Shown: positions 43,778-52,867, counted from the first letter of the stretch. The stretch is 64,000 nt of DNA from Verrucomicrobia bacterium CG1_02_43_26 (GCA_001872735.1 MNWT01000005.1:130001-194000), one strand, 5' to 3'. Translations and numbers: made by a program. Notes: generated by a model not told the origin, from the sequence alone.

Positions 43778-44562
43778 ATCGTGAAGTTCCAAGATACAAA
43801 AAAAAAGAGTTTTCTGAGCGAAAATCATCTTATTGTATCGTTGTTTTTGTGATTAATGAAGGGGATCGTATCCGATCCCAACTGGCTAAAATGAAACCTT
43901 ATAGTGATCAGGTTGATATCATCATTGCGGATGGAGGTAGTACCGATGGTTCTTTGGATGAAGCTTATCTAAGGGAACAGGGGGTACGCGTGCTTTTGAT
44001 AAAGACAGAGACAGGTAAGCTGGGTTCTCAAATGAGGATCGCTTTTGCTTATGCTCTTGATCAGGGGTATAAGGGCGTCATTGTGATGGATGGAAACAAT
44101 AAGGACGATCCTGGTGCTATCCCTCAATTCATTAAAGCATTGGAAGAGGGTATGGATCATGTTCAAGGTTCTAGGTATATTCACGGAGGAGTCGCGATTA
44201 ATACGCCTTGGCTGCGTCACTGGGCGGTCAAATTAATACACGCGCCTCTGATTCGGTCCGCTTCTGGCTTCCGTTATACGGATACGACAAATGGTTTTCG
44301 AGCTTACAGTAAACTTTTTTTAAATAATGCTGGGGTCGATCCTTTTAGAAAAGTATTTTCAGATTATGAGTTGCATTATTATCTTGCGATTAGAGCAGCG
44401 CGTTTGAAATTTAAGGTCAGGGAAGTCCCGGTCACCAGAGCCTATCCCAAATCAGTGCCAGCTCCCACGAAAATTTCATTTTTTAAGGGTAATTTTAATG
44501 TTTTAAAACTCTTGTTTCTTGCTTGCTTTGGCTATTATAATCCCAAAAATATCCAAAAATAA
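43774..44562 (+). CDS. GT2 glycosyltransferase (dolichol-phosphate-mannose synthase-like)
   Basis: 262 residues with a GT2 fold. IIIADGGSTDGSL binds the nucleotide sugar, and VIVMDGNNKDDPGAIP carries the DxN metal site (D106, N108). QGSRYIHGG and NGFRAYS are also typical of polyprenyl-phosphate hexose synthases. It has no C-terminal membrane helices, unlike the upstream GtrB-like gene, so it is probably the active partner in making a polyprenyl-phosphate sugar. Next gene starts 3 bp after its stop. Confidence 0.85.
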   Translation: MNREVPRYKKKEFSERKSSYCIVVFVINEGDRIRSQLAKMKPYSDQVDIIIADGGSTDGSLDEAYLREQGVRVLLIKTETGKLGSQMRIAFAYALDQGYKGVIVMDGNNKDDPGAIPQFIKALEEGMDHVQGSRYIHGGVAINTPWLRHWAVKLIHAPLIRSASGFRYTDTTNGFRAYSKLFLNNAGVDPFRKVFSDYELHYYLAIRAARLKFKVREVPVTRAYPKSVPAPTKISFFKGNFNVLKLLFLACFGYYNPKNIQK

Positions 44563-44565
44563 TCC

Positions 44566-45006
44566 ATGAATATAGCATTTAATGAAAAGATAAAATTCTT
44601 TTTTGTTTCTCTATTTGGCATCGTGATTGATTTTGCCGCTGTTAATTTTTTTTTCTTACTCTTTAAAGTTAATTTCATGTATTCATGCGTGCTAGCGTTT
44701 TTTGTAGCTTCGTTGGTAAACTTTTTCTTCCATTATTATTGGACGTTTGTCAGTAGATCGCTCAGTAGTAGAAAGCTGGTGTATTACTTTAATTTCCTAC
44801 TAAGCATCGTAGTTGGGCTAATCACCAGAATGTCTGTTATTTACGTTTTGATATTGTTGTTTACTGGGGAAAGTACTCGCTCTCTTGTTTTTGAAGGGAT
44901 ATATGTTTTAGGCGTTATCACATCTTTTTTGGTTAATTTCCTTATCTCGGATAAATTTGTTTTTAAACCAAACATTGTATCAACCTCGGCCATTAAAAGT
45001 CGCTAA
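44566..45006 (+). CDS. gtrA: GtrA-family flippase-like membrane protein
   Basis: 146 residues with four membrane helices. GtrA family marks are KFFFVSLFGIVIDFAAVNF, ASLVNFFFHYYWTF and the final FLVNFLISDKFVF. GtrA is thought to flip the polyprenyl-phosphate-linked sugar so that a GtrII-type enzyme can use it. It closes the seven-gene operon; no hairpin terminator was seen in the 160 bp that follow. Confidence 0.88.
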   Translation: MNIAFNEKIKFFFVSLFGIVIDFAAVNFFFLLFKVNFMYSCVLAFFVASLVNFFFHYYWTFVSRSLSSRKLVYYFNFLLSIVVGLITRMSVIYVLILLFTGESTRSLVFEGIYVLGVITSFLVNFLISDKFVFKPNIVSTSAIKSR

Positions 45007-45130
45007 ACTCTACGAAAAAAATTTGATGTCACCGTAATCGCCTACCTCGTATTGCATCGACCCCCACTCAACGCCGGCGCCAGTCTAAATAAAAGGGTCA
45101 TTTGCGACTTTCCATAGCGGTAAATTCACG

Positions 45131-45147
45131 TTAAGATAACATCTTAA
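45131..45147. promoter_or_regulatory. Inverted repeat upstream of copper P-type ATPase
   Basis: TTAAGAT-AAC-ATCTTAA is a perfect 7-bp inverted repeat with a 3-bp spacer, ending 18 bp before the start of the P-type ATPase. It could be the operator of a metal-responsive repressor; no regulator gene lies next to it. Confidence 0.5.
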
Positions 45148-45165
45148 TCCGCCAGAATACCCCCT

Positions 45166-47283
45166 ATGGATGCTCCAAGAAAATACACCTGCCCAATGCA
45201 CCCCCAAATCATCGAGGATAAACCAGGAGACTGCCCAATCTGCGGCATGGCCCTCGAGGCCATAAACGGCAGCGAAGCCCCCCACCAAGAAACTGAGCAC
45301 ACCCACCCCTCAGCCTCCTCCGAATACCAACAACTCAAAACCCGTTTCATCCTCGGGGTCATCCTCTCCCTCCCCATCCTCATCCTCTCCATGCTAGGGG
45401 AACACCTGGGCCTCCCAACAAAACTCAACCTCTGGTCCCAGTTCCTACTAGCAACCCCGGTCATGCTCTGGGCAGGCTCTATCTTCTTCCACCGCGCCTG
45501 GAACTCCCTCCTCAAAGGGCACCTCAACATGTTCACCCTCATCTCCATCGGCACCGGCACAGCTTATATCTACAGCATAATCGCCCTATTCTTCCCGGAA
45601 CTCTTCCCCGAAAAATACAAAGCGAAAGGCCACGTAGAGCTCTACTTCGAAGCCGCCGCGGTCATCATCACTCTGGTCCTCCTCGGCCAAATGATCGAAG
45701 CCAAAGCCCGCTCCCGCACCTCAAATGCCATCAAAGAGCTCCTCGGCCAAGCCCCAAAAACAGCCCGCGTCCTCGATAAAAATGGCAACGAAACCGAAAA
45801 ACCAATCAGTTCCGTTGAAAAAGGTGATCACATCAAAGTCCCCCCAGGCACCAAGGTCCCCGTAGACGGAGTCATCCTAGAGGGCTCCGGCATCCTAGAC
45901 GAATCCATGATCACAGGAGAGCCCATCCCCACCTCCAAACACCCCGGCGACAAAGTCACCGGTGCCACCATCAACACCCAAGGCTCCTTCATCATGAAAG
46001 CCGAACGCGTTGGCAAGGACACCCTCCTCTCCCAAATCGTAGACCTCGTATCCCAAGCCCAACGCTCCCGAGCCCCCATAGAAAAGTTAGCAGACACAGT
46101 CTCCAGCTACTTCGTCCCCGCCGTTATCCTAGTAGCAATACTAACCATCATCATCTGGAGCATCTGGGGCCCTGAACCAAAACTCGTCTACGGCCTAGTC
46201 AACGCAGTTGCTGTTCTAATCATAGCCTGCCCCTGCGCCGTCGGCCTCGCCACCCCAATGTCCATCATGGTCGGCATCGGAAAAGGAGCCCAATCCGGCA
46301 TCCTCATAAAGAACGCAGAAGCTCTCCAAACCTTCGCAAAAATAGACACCCTACTTGTCGATAAAACCGGCACCCTCACCGAAGGCAAACCCACCGTAGA
46401 GCAAATACAAGTCACCAATAACTTCGCCCAAAACGAAGTCCTACAACTCGCAGCCTCCTTAGAAAACGCCAGCGAACACCCCCTATCCCAAGCAATTGTC
46501 AAATACGCAAAGTCTCAGAGCCTGGACTTATACAAATCAACCAACTTCCACTCCGAAACCGGCAAGGGCATCAAAGGAACCGTTAACAACAAAGAAATTC
46601 TAATCGGGAATGGCACGTTCCTAAAGGATCATAACATAGAAGTCTCATCCAAGAATAACGATATAGCCAAAACAGTAATATACATTGCAATCGATAACAA
46701 ATACGCCGGAAGTTTGACAATATCAGATCCTATAAAAAAAACCACACCCTCAGCCATTAAAAACCTTAAAGCCATGGGCATAAAAGTAATCATGCTCACG
46801 GGCGATAATAAAAGCGTTGCCGAAAAGGTATCGAAGGAACTCAATTTGGATTCATTTCACGCAAATGTTAGTCCAACCGATAAACACAGTTATGTAGCCA
46901 AATACCAGAAACAAGGAAAGCATGTCGCTATGGCCGGCGATGGAATAAACGATGCCGCCGCACTCGCTCAAGCCGATATAGGAATCGCAATGGGAACCGG
47001 TACAGATGTCGCCATCGAAAGTGCCGATATTACCCTGGTCAAAGGCGACATTAGAGCCATCACAAGCGCAATAGAGCTCAGCCGCTTAACAATGCGTAAT
47101 ATAAAGCAAAACCTTGTATTTGCATTCATATACAATGCAGTGGGAGTACCAATCGCTGCAGGGTTATTATATCCCTTTACCGGTTTACTATTGAGCCCTA
47201 TATTGGCAAGCATCGCCATGAGCCTAAGCTCCATTTCAGTGATCGGGAATGCGCTGCGCTTAAAAAAGAGCAAACCAGGTTGA
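45166..47283 (+). CDS. Copper/silver-type P1B ATPase
   Basis: 705 residues. It exports Cu(I) or Ag(I). The N-terminus has a heavy-metal-binding CPMHP...CPICGMAL domain instead of HMA repeats. The core shows TGEPIP, the CPC metal site in helix 6 (C355, C357), the phosphorylated D399 in DKTGT, an HP motif (SEHPLS) and GDGINDAAAL. By eye, codons from the start to about 46,500 end mostly in C, while the last part is A/T-rich. No copper chaperone or CueR/CsoR gene is adjacent. Convergent with rplQ. Confidence 0.93.
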   Translation: MDAPRKYTCPMHPQIIEDKPGDCPICGMALEAINGSEAPHQETEHTHPSASSEYQQLKTRFILGVILSLPILILSMLGEHLGLPTKLNLWSQFLLATPVMLWAGSIFFHRAWNSLLKGHLNMFTLISIGTGTAYIYSIIALFFPELFPEKYKAKGHVELYFEAAAVIITLVLLGQMIEAKARSRTSNAIKELLGQAPKTARVLDKNGNETEKPISSVEKGDHIKVPPGTKVPVDGVILEGSGILDESMITGEPIPTSKHPGDKVTGATINTQGSFIMKAERVGKDTLLSQIVDLVSQAQRSRAPIEKLADTVSSYFVPAVILVAILTIIIWSIWGPEPKLVYGLVNAVAVLIIACPCAVGLATPMSIMVGIGKGAQSGILIKNAEALQTFAKIDTLLVDKTGTLTEGKPTVEQIQVTNNFAQNEVLQLAASLENASEHPLSQAIVKYAKSQSLDLYKSTNFHSETGKGIKGTVNNKEILIGNGTFLKDHNIEVSSKNNDIAKTVIYIAIDNKYAGSLTISDPIKKTTPSAIKNLKAMGIKVIMLTGDNKSVAEKVSKELNLDSFHANVSPTDKHSYVAKYQKQGKHVAMAGDGINDAAALAQADIGIAMGTGTDVAIESADITLVKGDIRAITSAIELSRLTMRNIKQNLVFAFIYNAVGVPIAAGLLYPFTGLLLSPILASIAMSLSSISVIGNALRLKKSKPG

Positions 47284-47315
47284 GGATCTCATTCCTAAAA
47301 CAGAAGGGATTTGGG

Positions 47316-47346
47316 CACAAAAAAAGGCTGCTAAGATAGCAGCCCT
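47316..47346 (-). terminator. Terminator of the ribosomal protein cluster
   Basis: On the minus strand the stem GGCTGCTA/TAGCAGCC (47337-47344 with 47326-47333) around a 3-base loop is followed by a T-run. It lies 22 bp after the rplQ stop, at the end of the long minus-strand cluster. Confidence 0.9.
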
Positions 47347-47367
47347 TGTAAATTGAATTTCAACTAA

Positions 47368-47859
47368 TTACTCAGCAGTTGATTCAGATTTTGCTTCTTC
47401 CTTCTCGGTTTTGGCATGCTGAACAACTTTACGTTTCGCTGAAACCTTCTTTTTACGGCCTTTTGTATAACCTTCATCAGAAGCCTCGATAAATTCGATG
47501 AGTGCCATATCCGCACTATCACCACGACGAGCAATAAGCTTGTAAATGCGAGTGTATCCACCTGGTCGGTTTAAAAACTCTTCTGCACGCTCATCGAAAA
47601 GCCTTTTGATAGCTACTTTGTCGCGGACACGAGAAATTGCAAGTCTTCTAAAATGAAGCTTTTGAGCAAGATCTTCTGCTTTACTTGCTTTCACCGACAT
47701 AGTTACGATTTTCTCGATAAAAGGTCTGAGTGCTTTAGCTTTTGCCAAAGTTGTTTTAATTCTGCCGTGAGTGATCAGAGCTCCAGCCAAGCTTGCTAGC
47801 ATGGCGGATCTGTGAGCTTTTTTTACTCCGAGCTGGTGTCTGTGGTTACCGTGACGCAT
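47368..47859 (-). CDS. rplQ: Ribosomal protein L17
   Basis: 163 residues; bL17 of the 50S subunit. It begins MRHGNHRHQLG and has RSAMLASLAGALITHGRIKTT and GGYTRIYKL. About 40 C-terminal residues (Lys/Ala/Glu-rich) extend beyond the standard 120-130. It is the last gene of the cluster, 35 bp after rpoA. Confidence 0.97.
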   Translation of the reverse strand: MRHGNHRHQLGVKKAHRSAMLASLAGALITHGRIKTTLAKAKALRPFIEKIVTMSVKASKAEDLAQKLHFRRLAISRVRDKVAIKRLFDERAEEFLNRPGGYTRIYKLIARRGDSADMALIEFIEASDEGYTKGRKKKVSAKRKVVQHAKTEKEEAKSESTAE

Positions 47860-47894
47860 ATTTCCTTACAATTTATATTAAATCCCTTATTATT

Positions 47895-48896
47895 TTATAT
47901 GTCTCCAGAAACTTCCAATAGTCTTTCGTCTATTTTCATTCCGAGGGACAATCCCAATTGTTCTAGTTTTGCCTTAATTTCATTTAAGGACTTTTTACCA
48001 AAATTACGATACTTGAGCATTTCGTTTTCGCTCTTCATGCAAAGTTCACCAACTGTTGTAATGTTAGCGTTATTTAAGCAGTTTGCAGCACGAACTGATA
48101 GCTCGATTTCGTTTACGCTCATGTTTAGGAGCTTACGCAATCTATTTTGCTCTTCAGAAACTTCAGTACCCTTTGTTTCGAATTCAATTTCCTCTTCACT
48201 CACCTGTTCGAAAACCTTTAAGTGGTGCTGTAAAATTGCAGTCGCTTCTTTTAGTGCTTCGTCAGGAGTGATACGGCCGTCTGTCCAAACTTCGAGTATT
48301 AACTTATCGAAATCAGTCATTTGACCAACACGGGTATTTTCAACCGCGTATTTAACGAGGCGAACTGGACTAAACAGAGAATCGATCGTAATGAGCCCGA
48401 TGGACTGATTTTCTTTCTTGTTCTCGTCAGCAGTACAATATCCACGTCCTACCTTAACTTCGAGATCGGCGACAAAGCGTCTTTTCTTATTAAGGGTACA
48501 AATGATTTGATCTGGATTGAGCACTTCGATATCAGAATCACCCGAGATATCTGCTGCAGTCACAGGACCTTCTTTATCAACATCGATGATCAAATGAATA
48601 TTTTCGCGCTTCTTAGATTTGAGAATGACCTTCTTCAGGTTTAAAACAATATCTGTGACATCTTCAACCACGCTATCAATGCTTTGAAATTCGTGATTAA
48701 CACCTTCTATTTTAATGGAACAAATAGCAGCTCCCTCAATAGAACTGAGTAAAACTCTGCGAAGCGAATTACCTACACTATGTCCATATCCTGACTCGAA
48801 AGGCTCTGCGACAAACATTGCATACGTATCCGTAGCGGTTTTGTCGTCTTTCATTAAGCGCTTCGGCAATTCAAACTTTCCTAATCTTTTGGCCAT
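47895..48896 (-). CDS. rpoA: RNA polymerase alpha subunit
   Basis: 333 residues. The N-terminal assembly domain has EPFESGYGHSVGNSLRRVLLSS, and the C-terminal DNA-binding domain has VNEIELSVRAANCLNNANI and YRNFGKKSLNEIKAKL. It is normal in length and stands in its usual place between rpsD and rplQ. Confidence 0.98.
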   Translation of the reverse strand: MAKRLGKFELPKRLMKDDKTATDTYAMFVAEPFESGYGHSVGNSLRRVLLSSIEGAAICSIKIEGVNHEFQSIDSVVEDVTDIVLNLKKVILKSKKRENIHLIIDVDKEGPVTAADISGDSDIEVLNPDQIICTLNKKRRFVADLEVKVGRGYCTADENKKENQSIGLITIDSLFSPVRLVKYAVENTRVGQMTDFDKLILEVWTDGRITPDEALKEATAILQHHLKVFEQVSEEEIEFETKGTEVSEEQNRLRKLLNMSVNEIELSVRAANCLNNANITTVGELCMKSENEMLKYRNFGKKSLNEIKAKLEQLGLSLGMKIDERLLEVSGDI

Positions 48897-48924
48897 AATT
48901 GTTTTCCGGGTATTGGTTGTAACT

Positions 48925-49545
48925 CTATCGACTGTAGAACTCTACAATTAGCTGTTCATTAATTAAAGAACAAATTTCATCTCTTACAGGAGTGCGATTC
49001 ACGACACCCTTCAAAGCATTTACATCAACTGCAAGCCAAGCGGGAACACCTCTATACTCAATGCCTTCGAGACTTCTTGTTGCGATTTGCATTGATGATG
49101 TTTTATCCTTACGAACCTCGATGGTGTCGGCTGGAGCAATTGTGTAACTTGGAATATCTACCTTCTTACCATTAACCAACACGTGGCCATGAACGACAAA
49201 CTGACGTGCGGCACGACGTGTTCTTGCTAACCCAAGCATGTATACAACATTATCTAAACGCTGTTCAAGAAGCTGTAAAAAAACTTCACCCGTAACACCA
49301 CGAATTTTTTTAGCGCGCTCAAAAGTTAAGCGAAATTGCTTTTCAGTGAGACCGTAGAACATTCTAGCCTTCTGCTTTTCACGCAATCCGATTGCAAATG
49401 GGGTTTGCTTTTTACGCTTTTTTTGGCCGTGCTGACCAGGTGCGTATGGTTTACGTTCGCAAGCAGTTTTCTTGGGAAATATTTCTATTCCATCTTCCAA
49501 GTATTTTCTGTTTTCCCTTTGAGTTGGTCCTGTATATCGAGACAT
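48925..49545 (-). CDS. rpsD: Ribosomal protein S4
   Basis: 206 residues; uS4. The opening MSRYTGPTQRENRKYL, an S4 domain (RLDNVVYMLGLARTRRAARQFVVHGHVLVNG) and the standard length are all present. There is no CxxC zinc site near the N-terminus, so it is the zinc-free form. Confidence 0.98.
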   Translation of the reverse strand: MSRYTGPTQRENRKYLEDGIEIFPKKTACERKPYAPGQHGQKKRKKQTPFAIGLREKQKARMFYGLTEKQFRLTFERAKKIRGVTGEVFLQLLEQRLDNVVYMLGLARTRRAARQFVVHGHVLVNGKKVDIPSYTIAPADTIEVRKDKTSSMQIATRSLEGIEYRGVPAWLAVDVNALKGVVNRTPVRDEICSLINEQLIVEFYSR

Positions 49546-49572
49546 ATTACAATATTATGTTAAATTATTTAA

Positions 49573-50085
49573 TTAGACGCGTCTTCTTCCAGGTTGACGG
49601 CAACCATTGTGACGAATAGGTGTGGCATCAGTAATTTTAAGAACATTCAAACCTAACGCTTGAAGGGCACGAACGGCGGAATCGCGACCGAGACCCGGTC
49701 CCTTTAAAATAACGTCCACATCTTTTAATCCATGTGACATAGCAACACGTGCGGCATCCTGAACGACTACTTGCGCTGCATAAGCTGTTGATTTACGTGA
49801 ACCTCTAAAATTACATTTGCCGGAGCTAGACCAGGATATTACATTACCTCTTTGATCCGTAAAGCATACTTTTGTATTATTGAAAGTAGCAAGGACGCTG
49901 CATCTTCCTGTAGTAATATTTTTACTACCCTTAGCTTTGCGAACTTTGACCTCCTGAATTTCGGCTTTAAGAAGATCACTAGCGCTAGGCTGTTCTACCT
50001 TCTTCTCTGCTGCAGCCTCAGTATTTTTCTGAGCTGTTGCTTCTACTTCTTGTTCTACGATTTCTTTATCGTCTGTGTTTTCCAT
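49573..50085 (-). CDS. rpsK: Ribosomal protein S11 with acidic N-terminal extension
   Basis: 170 residues; uS11 core from about residue 45 (KVRKAKGSKNITTGRCSV, FNNTKVCFTDQRGNVISW, GFRGSRKSTAYAAQ-type block, ending RHNGCRQPGRRRV). The first 40 or so residues are Glu/Ala-rich and have no counterpart in standard S11 (about 129 residues). No ATG just before the core offers a shorter start, so the extension seems genuine. Confidence 0.95.
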   Translation of the reverse strand: MENTDDKEIVEQEVEATAQKNTEAAAEKKVEQPSASDLLKAEIQEVKVRKAKGSKNITTGRCSVLATFNNTKVCFTDQRGNVISWSSSGKCNFRGSRKSTAYAAQVVVQDAARVAMSHGLKDVDVILKGPGLGRDSAVRALQALGLNVLKITDATPIRHNGCRQPGRRRV

Positions 50086-50113
50086 GTTAAACTCCTGATT
50101 CTATCCGCAATTA

Positions 50114-50500
50114 TTACTTTTTGTCTGCCTTTTTCTTACCGGTAACGGCCATGCGCCTTTTACCCTTTGCAGTACGTGCATTCGTGCTGGTACGTTGCCC
50201 TCTAACCGGCAGTTTTTTGTAGTGGCGAATGCCTCTATAGGCCTTGATGGCTTGAAGTCGCTTAATATTCGCAATGATATGTCTACGCAAATCACCCTCT
50301 ACCTCATAGCCTAACTCAGTAATCGCCTCTGCAATCTTGTTTAGCTCCTCTTCGGACAGTTGATTGGCGCGTACGTTTGGGTCTATTCCAGCATGTTCTA
50401 ATACAATGACGGAACGATTTGGCCCAATGCCATACAAATACCGTAACGAATACTCAATTTTCTTTTTTTCCGGTATATCTACTCCTAATAATCGCGGCAT
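50114..50500 (-). CDS. rpsM: Ribosomal protein S13
   Basis: 128 residues; uS13. It starts MPRLLGVDIPEKKKIEYSL and has YLYGIGPNRS, EGDLRRHI and the C-terminal YRGIRHYKKLPVRGQRTSTNARTA block, cut here by basic residues. Between it and map there is no infA or rpmJ, and only 54 bp of non-coding sequence. Confidence 0.98.
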   Translation of the reverse strand: MPRLLGVDIPEKKKIEYSLRYLYGIGPNRSVIVLEHAGIDPNVRANQLSEEELNKIAEAITELGYEVEGDLRRHIIANIKRLQAIKAYRGIRHYKKLPVRGQRTSTNARTAKGKRRMAVTGKKKADKK

Positions 50501-50554
50501 AATAATATTGTTTGATTGTAAAAATTTATTTAAAAGGTTAAAGGTAACAGAAAA

Positions 50555-51346
50555 TTAAAATTGCTCAAGCATTTTTTCTCGTTTTTTGGAAAATGTCAAT
50601 ATTTCTGGCTCATCTTTTGTAATGAGAACAGTATGTTCGGCATGAGCAGATGGTAATTTATCTGAAGTAACAACAGTGAGGCCGTCTGCAGCATAATGAA
50701 CTGCGGGCTTACCAAAATTCACCATGGGCTCAATCGCAAGTGTCATTCCGGGTTTTAATTTCGGGCCGGTATTTTTCTTACCATAATTCGGTATCTGGGG
50801 TTCTTCATGCATATTTTCACCAACACCATGGCCGACAAATTCCCGAAGGACGCTGAAGCCGTTACTTTCTACGTATTGCTGGATGGCATGTGAAATATCC
50901 CCTACTCGATTACCTGAAATTGCTTTCTGAATGCCCTTTTTAAGCGCTTCTTCGGTAACCCGTACTAATTTCCTTGCGTCCTCAGTTGCGGTGCCCAAAA
51001 TGATCGTGCACGCATTATCACCAATAAAGCCGTTGTAGTCGACGCATACATCAAGAGATACAATATCCCCTTCTTTAAGGACGCGGTTAAGGGTACCTAC
51101 ACCGTGGACGACTTCCTCATTTACTGAGATGCAAGTATATGCAGGATATTTTTTATCTCCTACTTGATAATTGAAACAAGCGCTGGTTGCGCCATGCTTA
51201 GCGATCAAATCACGCCCAATTAAATCCAAATCATAAGTAGTCATCCCAGGCTTTGCGGCTTCGCACATGCCTTCAAGAATTTCTGCGGCAACACTACAGG
51301 CTTGGCGCATTTTTTCTACTTGTTCAACTGATTTAATGGGTATCAT
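50555..51346 (-). CDS. map: Methionine aminopeptidase type I
   Basis: 263 residues. It removes N-terminal Met from new proteins. Metal ligands appear in DVCVDYNGFIGDNAC (two Asp), EFVGHGVGENMHEEP (His), LAIEPMV (Glu) and the C-terminal HTVLITKDEPE (Glu). It lies between secY and rpsM, where many bacteria have adk or infA as well. Confidence 0.97.
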   Translation of the reverse strand: MIPIKSVEQVEKMRQACSVAAEILEGMCEAAKPGMTTYDLDLIGRDLIAKHGATSACFNYQVGDKKYPAYTCISVNEEVVHGVGTLNRVLKEGDIVSLDVCVDYNGFIGDNACTIILGTATEDARKLVRVTEEALKKGIQKAISGNRVGDISHAIQQYVESNGFSVLREFVGHGVGENMHEEPQIPNYGKKNTGPKLKPGMTLAIEPMVNFGKPAVHYAADGLTVVTSDKLPSAHAEHTVLITKDEPEILTFSKKREKMLEQF

Positions 51347-51353
51347 GAATTAA

Positions 51354-52856
51354 CTAAAACTTTTGTAATATCCAGGCAACAATACCGATTGTAAAAAGAA
51401 TTCCTAACGGCCACCAAAGCGCACTCAAGTTTTTAAGTTCGCCAGTGTCAACAGCAAAAGAACTTCTTGTCTGGCTTCCACGCCCTTTGAGCTTACCTTT
51501 TTTCAAGAAACCGTCATAGTGACGTTGCAATAAGTAAGTTTCAATCTGGCGCATAGTGTCCAACATAACACCGACAGTAATAAGCGTACCAGTACCGCCA
51601 AAGAACAAGGCTACTGAATAAGGGACGTTGTAGGCATAAAACAATAAATCGGGAAACAATGCAATTGCAGTCAAAAATATTGCACCCGCTAGCGTCAAAC
51701 GCGTCATTACAAAATCCAAAAACTGTGCTGTTGGAACACCCGGACGAACCCCTGGAATGTAGCCACCTGCCTTTTTTAAATCGTCTGCAATTTGAATTGG
51801 TTTAAACATGATAGAAACCCAGAAATAACTGAATCCTAAAATCATGGCACCATAAACAACGTAATATGAAACGGAACCTTGAGTTAAATACAAAGCCAAT
51901 TCGCGGAAGAAATTAAGCCCGGTTGCTCCAGCAATATAGGTAAATATTTGCTGAGGAAACATCAATATGGCACTTGCGAAAATAACTGGCATAACACCGG
52001 AATAATTCACCTTTAACGGTAAAAATGTGCTCTGTCCGCCGTACATCTTTCTACCAACTATGCGTTTTGCATATTGTACAGAAATTTTGCGTTGAGCCTG
52101 CGTGACCGCAATCATCCCTGCAATAACAAGAAGTAATAACAGCACCATCAAGACCGCTTGCGGGACACCCAAACTAGCGCCTTGAACGCCAACTGGTTTA
52201 AAGAACATGCTAACCGCTTGACTGAAAGCAGCAGGCGCGCCTGCAACAATACCTACTGTGATGAGTAAGGAAATACCGTTACCAATTCCTCGCTGTGTAA
52301 TTTGCTCTCCAAGCCACATCAAGGCCATTGTTCCTGCTGTGAGAAGTATGGTTGCTGTTATTAAGAACCATGTAGGGTTCATAACAACCATGGCACCATA
52401 AGTCTTTATGTCATACCCAGGGAAAAGCCTGTCAGGGTAATTTGAAAGCGCCATTACCAGCAAGACCGACTGAATCAAACTGATGATAATTGTCAAATAG
52501 CGAGTATATTGTGCAATTTTTTGCCTACCAACGTCGCCTTCTTGCTGCAGCCTTGCTAGGCCAGGCATGACAGCTGACATCAACTGCATAATAATAGATG
52601 CACTGATATAGGGCATAATACCGAGACCAAATACTGCACCCTTCAAAAAGGCCCCACCCGTGAACATATTAAACAACCCTACAAGATTTCCACCAGCAGA
52701 AGTCTGCGTGGCGAAAAAATCCTGCAATGGTTGCGGATTAAAGCCTGGCAAGGGGATTTGGGCACCAAGACGGGCAACAAACAGAAGTCCCAGAGTCAGA
52801 AATATTTTCTGTCTTAACTCTGGGATTTTGAGGCAATTAGTAAAAGCGGATAACAT
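51354..52856 (-). CDS. secY: Preprotein translocase subunit SecY
   Basis: 500 residues with ten membrane helices. The family blocks are LGIMPYISASIIMQL, QLMSAVMP, and GISLLITVGIVAG. It forms the protein-conducting channel with SecE and SecG. It is longer than E. coli SecY (443), with extended loops near residues 120-170 and a C-terminal tail. It starts 11 bp after rplO. Confidence 0.97.
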   Translation of the reverse strand: MLSAFTNCLKIPELRQKIFLTLGLLFVARLGAQIPLPGFNPQPLQDFFATQTSAGGNLVGLFNMFTGGAFLKGAVFGLGIMPYISASIIMQLMSAVMPGLARLQQEGDVGRQKIAQYTRYLTIIISLIQSVLLVMALSNYPDRLFPGYDIKTYGAMVVMNPTWFLITATILLTAGTMALMWLGEQITQRGIGNGISLLITVGIVAGAPAAFSQAVSMFFKPVGVQGASLGVPQAVLMVLLLLLVIAGMIAVTQAQRKISVQYAKRIVGRKMYGGQSTFLPLKVNYSGVMPVIFASAILMFPQQIFTYIAGATGLNFFRELALYLTQGSVSYYVVYGAMILGFSYFWVSIMFKPIQIADDLKKAGGYIPGVRPGVPTAQFLDFVMTRLTLAGAIFLTAIALFPDLLFYAYNVPYSVALFFGGTGTLITVGVMLDTMRQIETYLLQRHYDGFLKKGKLKGRGSQTRSSFAVDTGELKNLSALWWPLGILFTIGIVAWILQKF

Positions 52857-52867
52857 TCCTTAAATCT

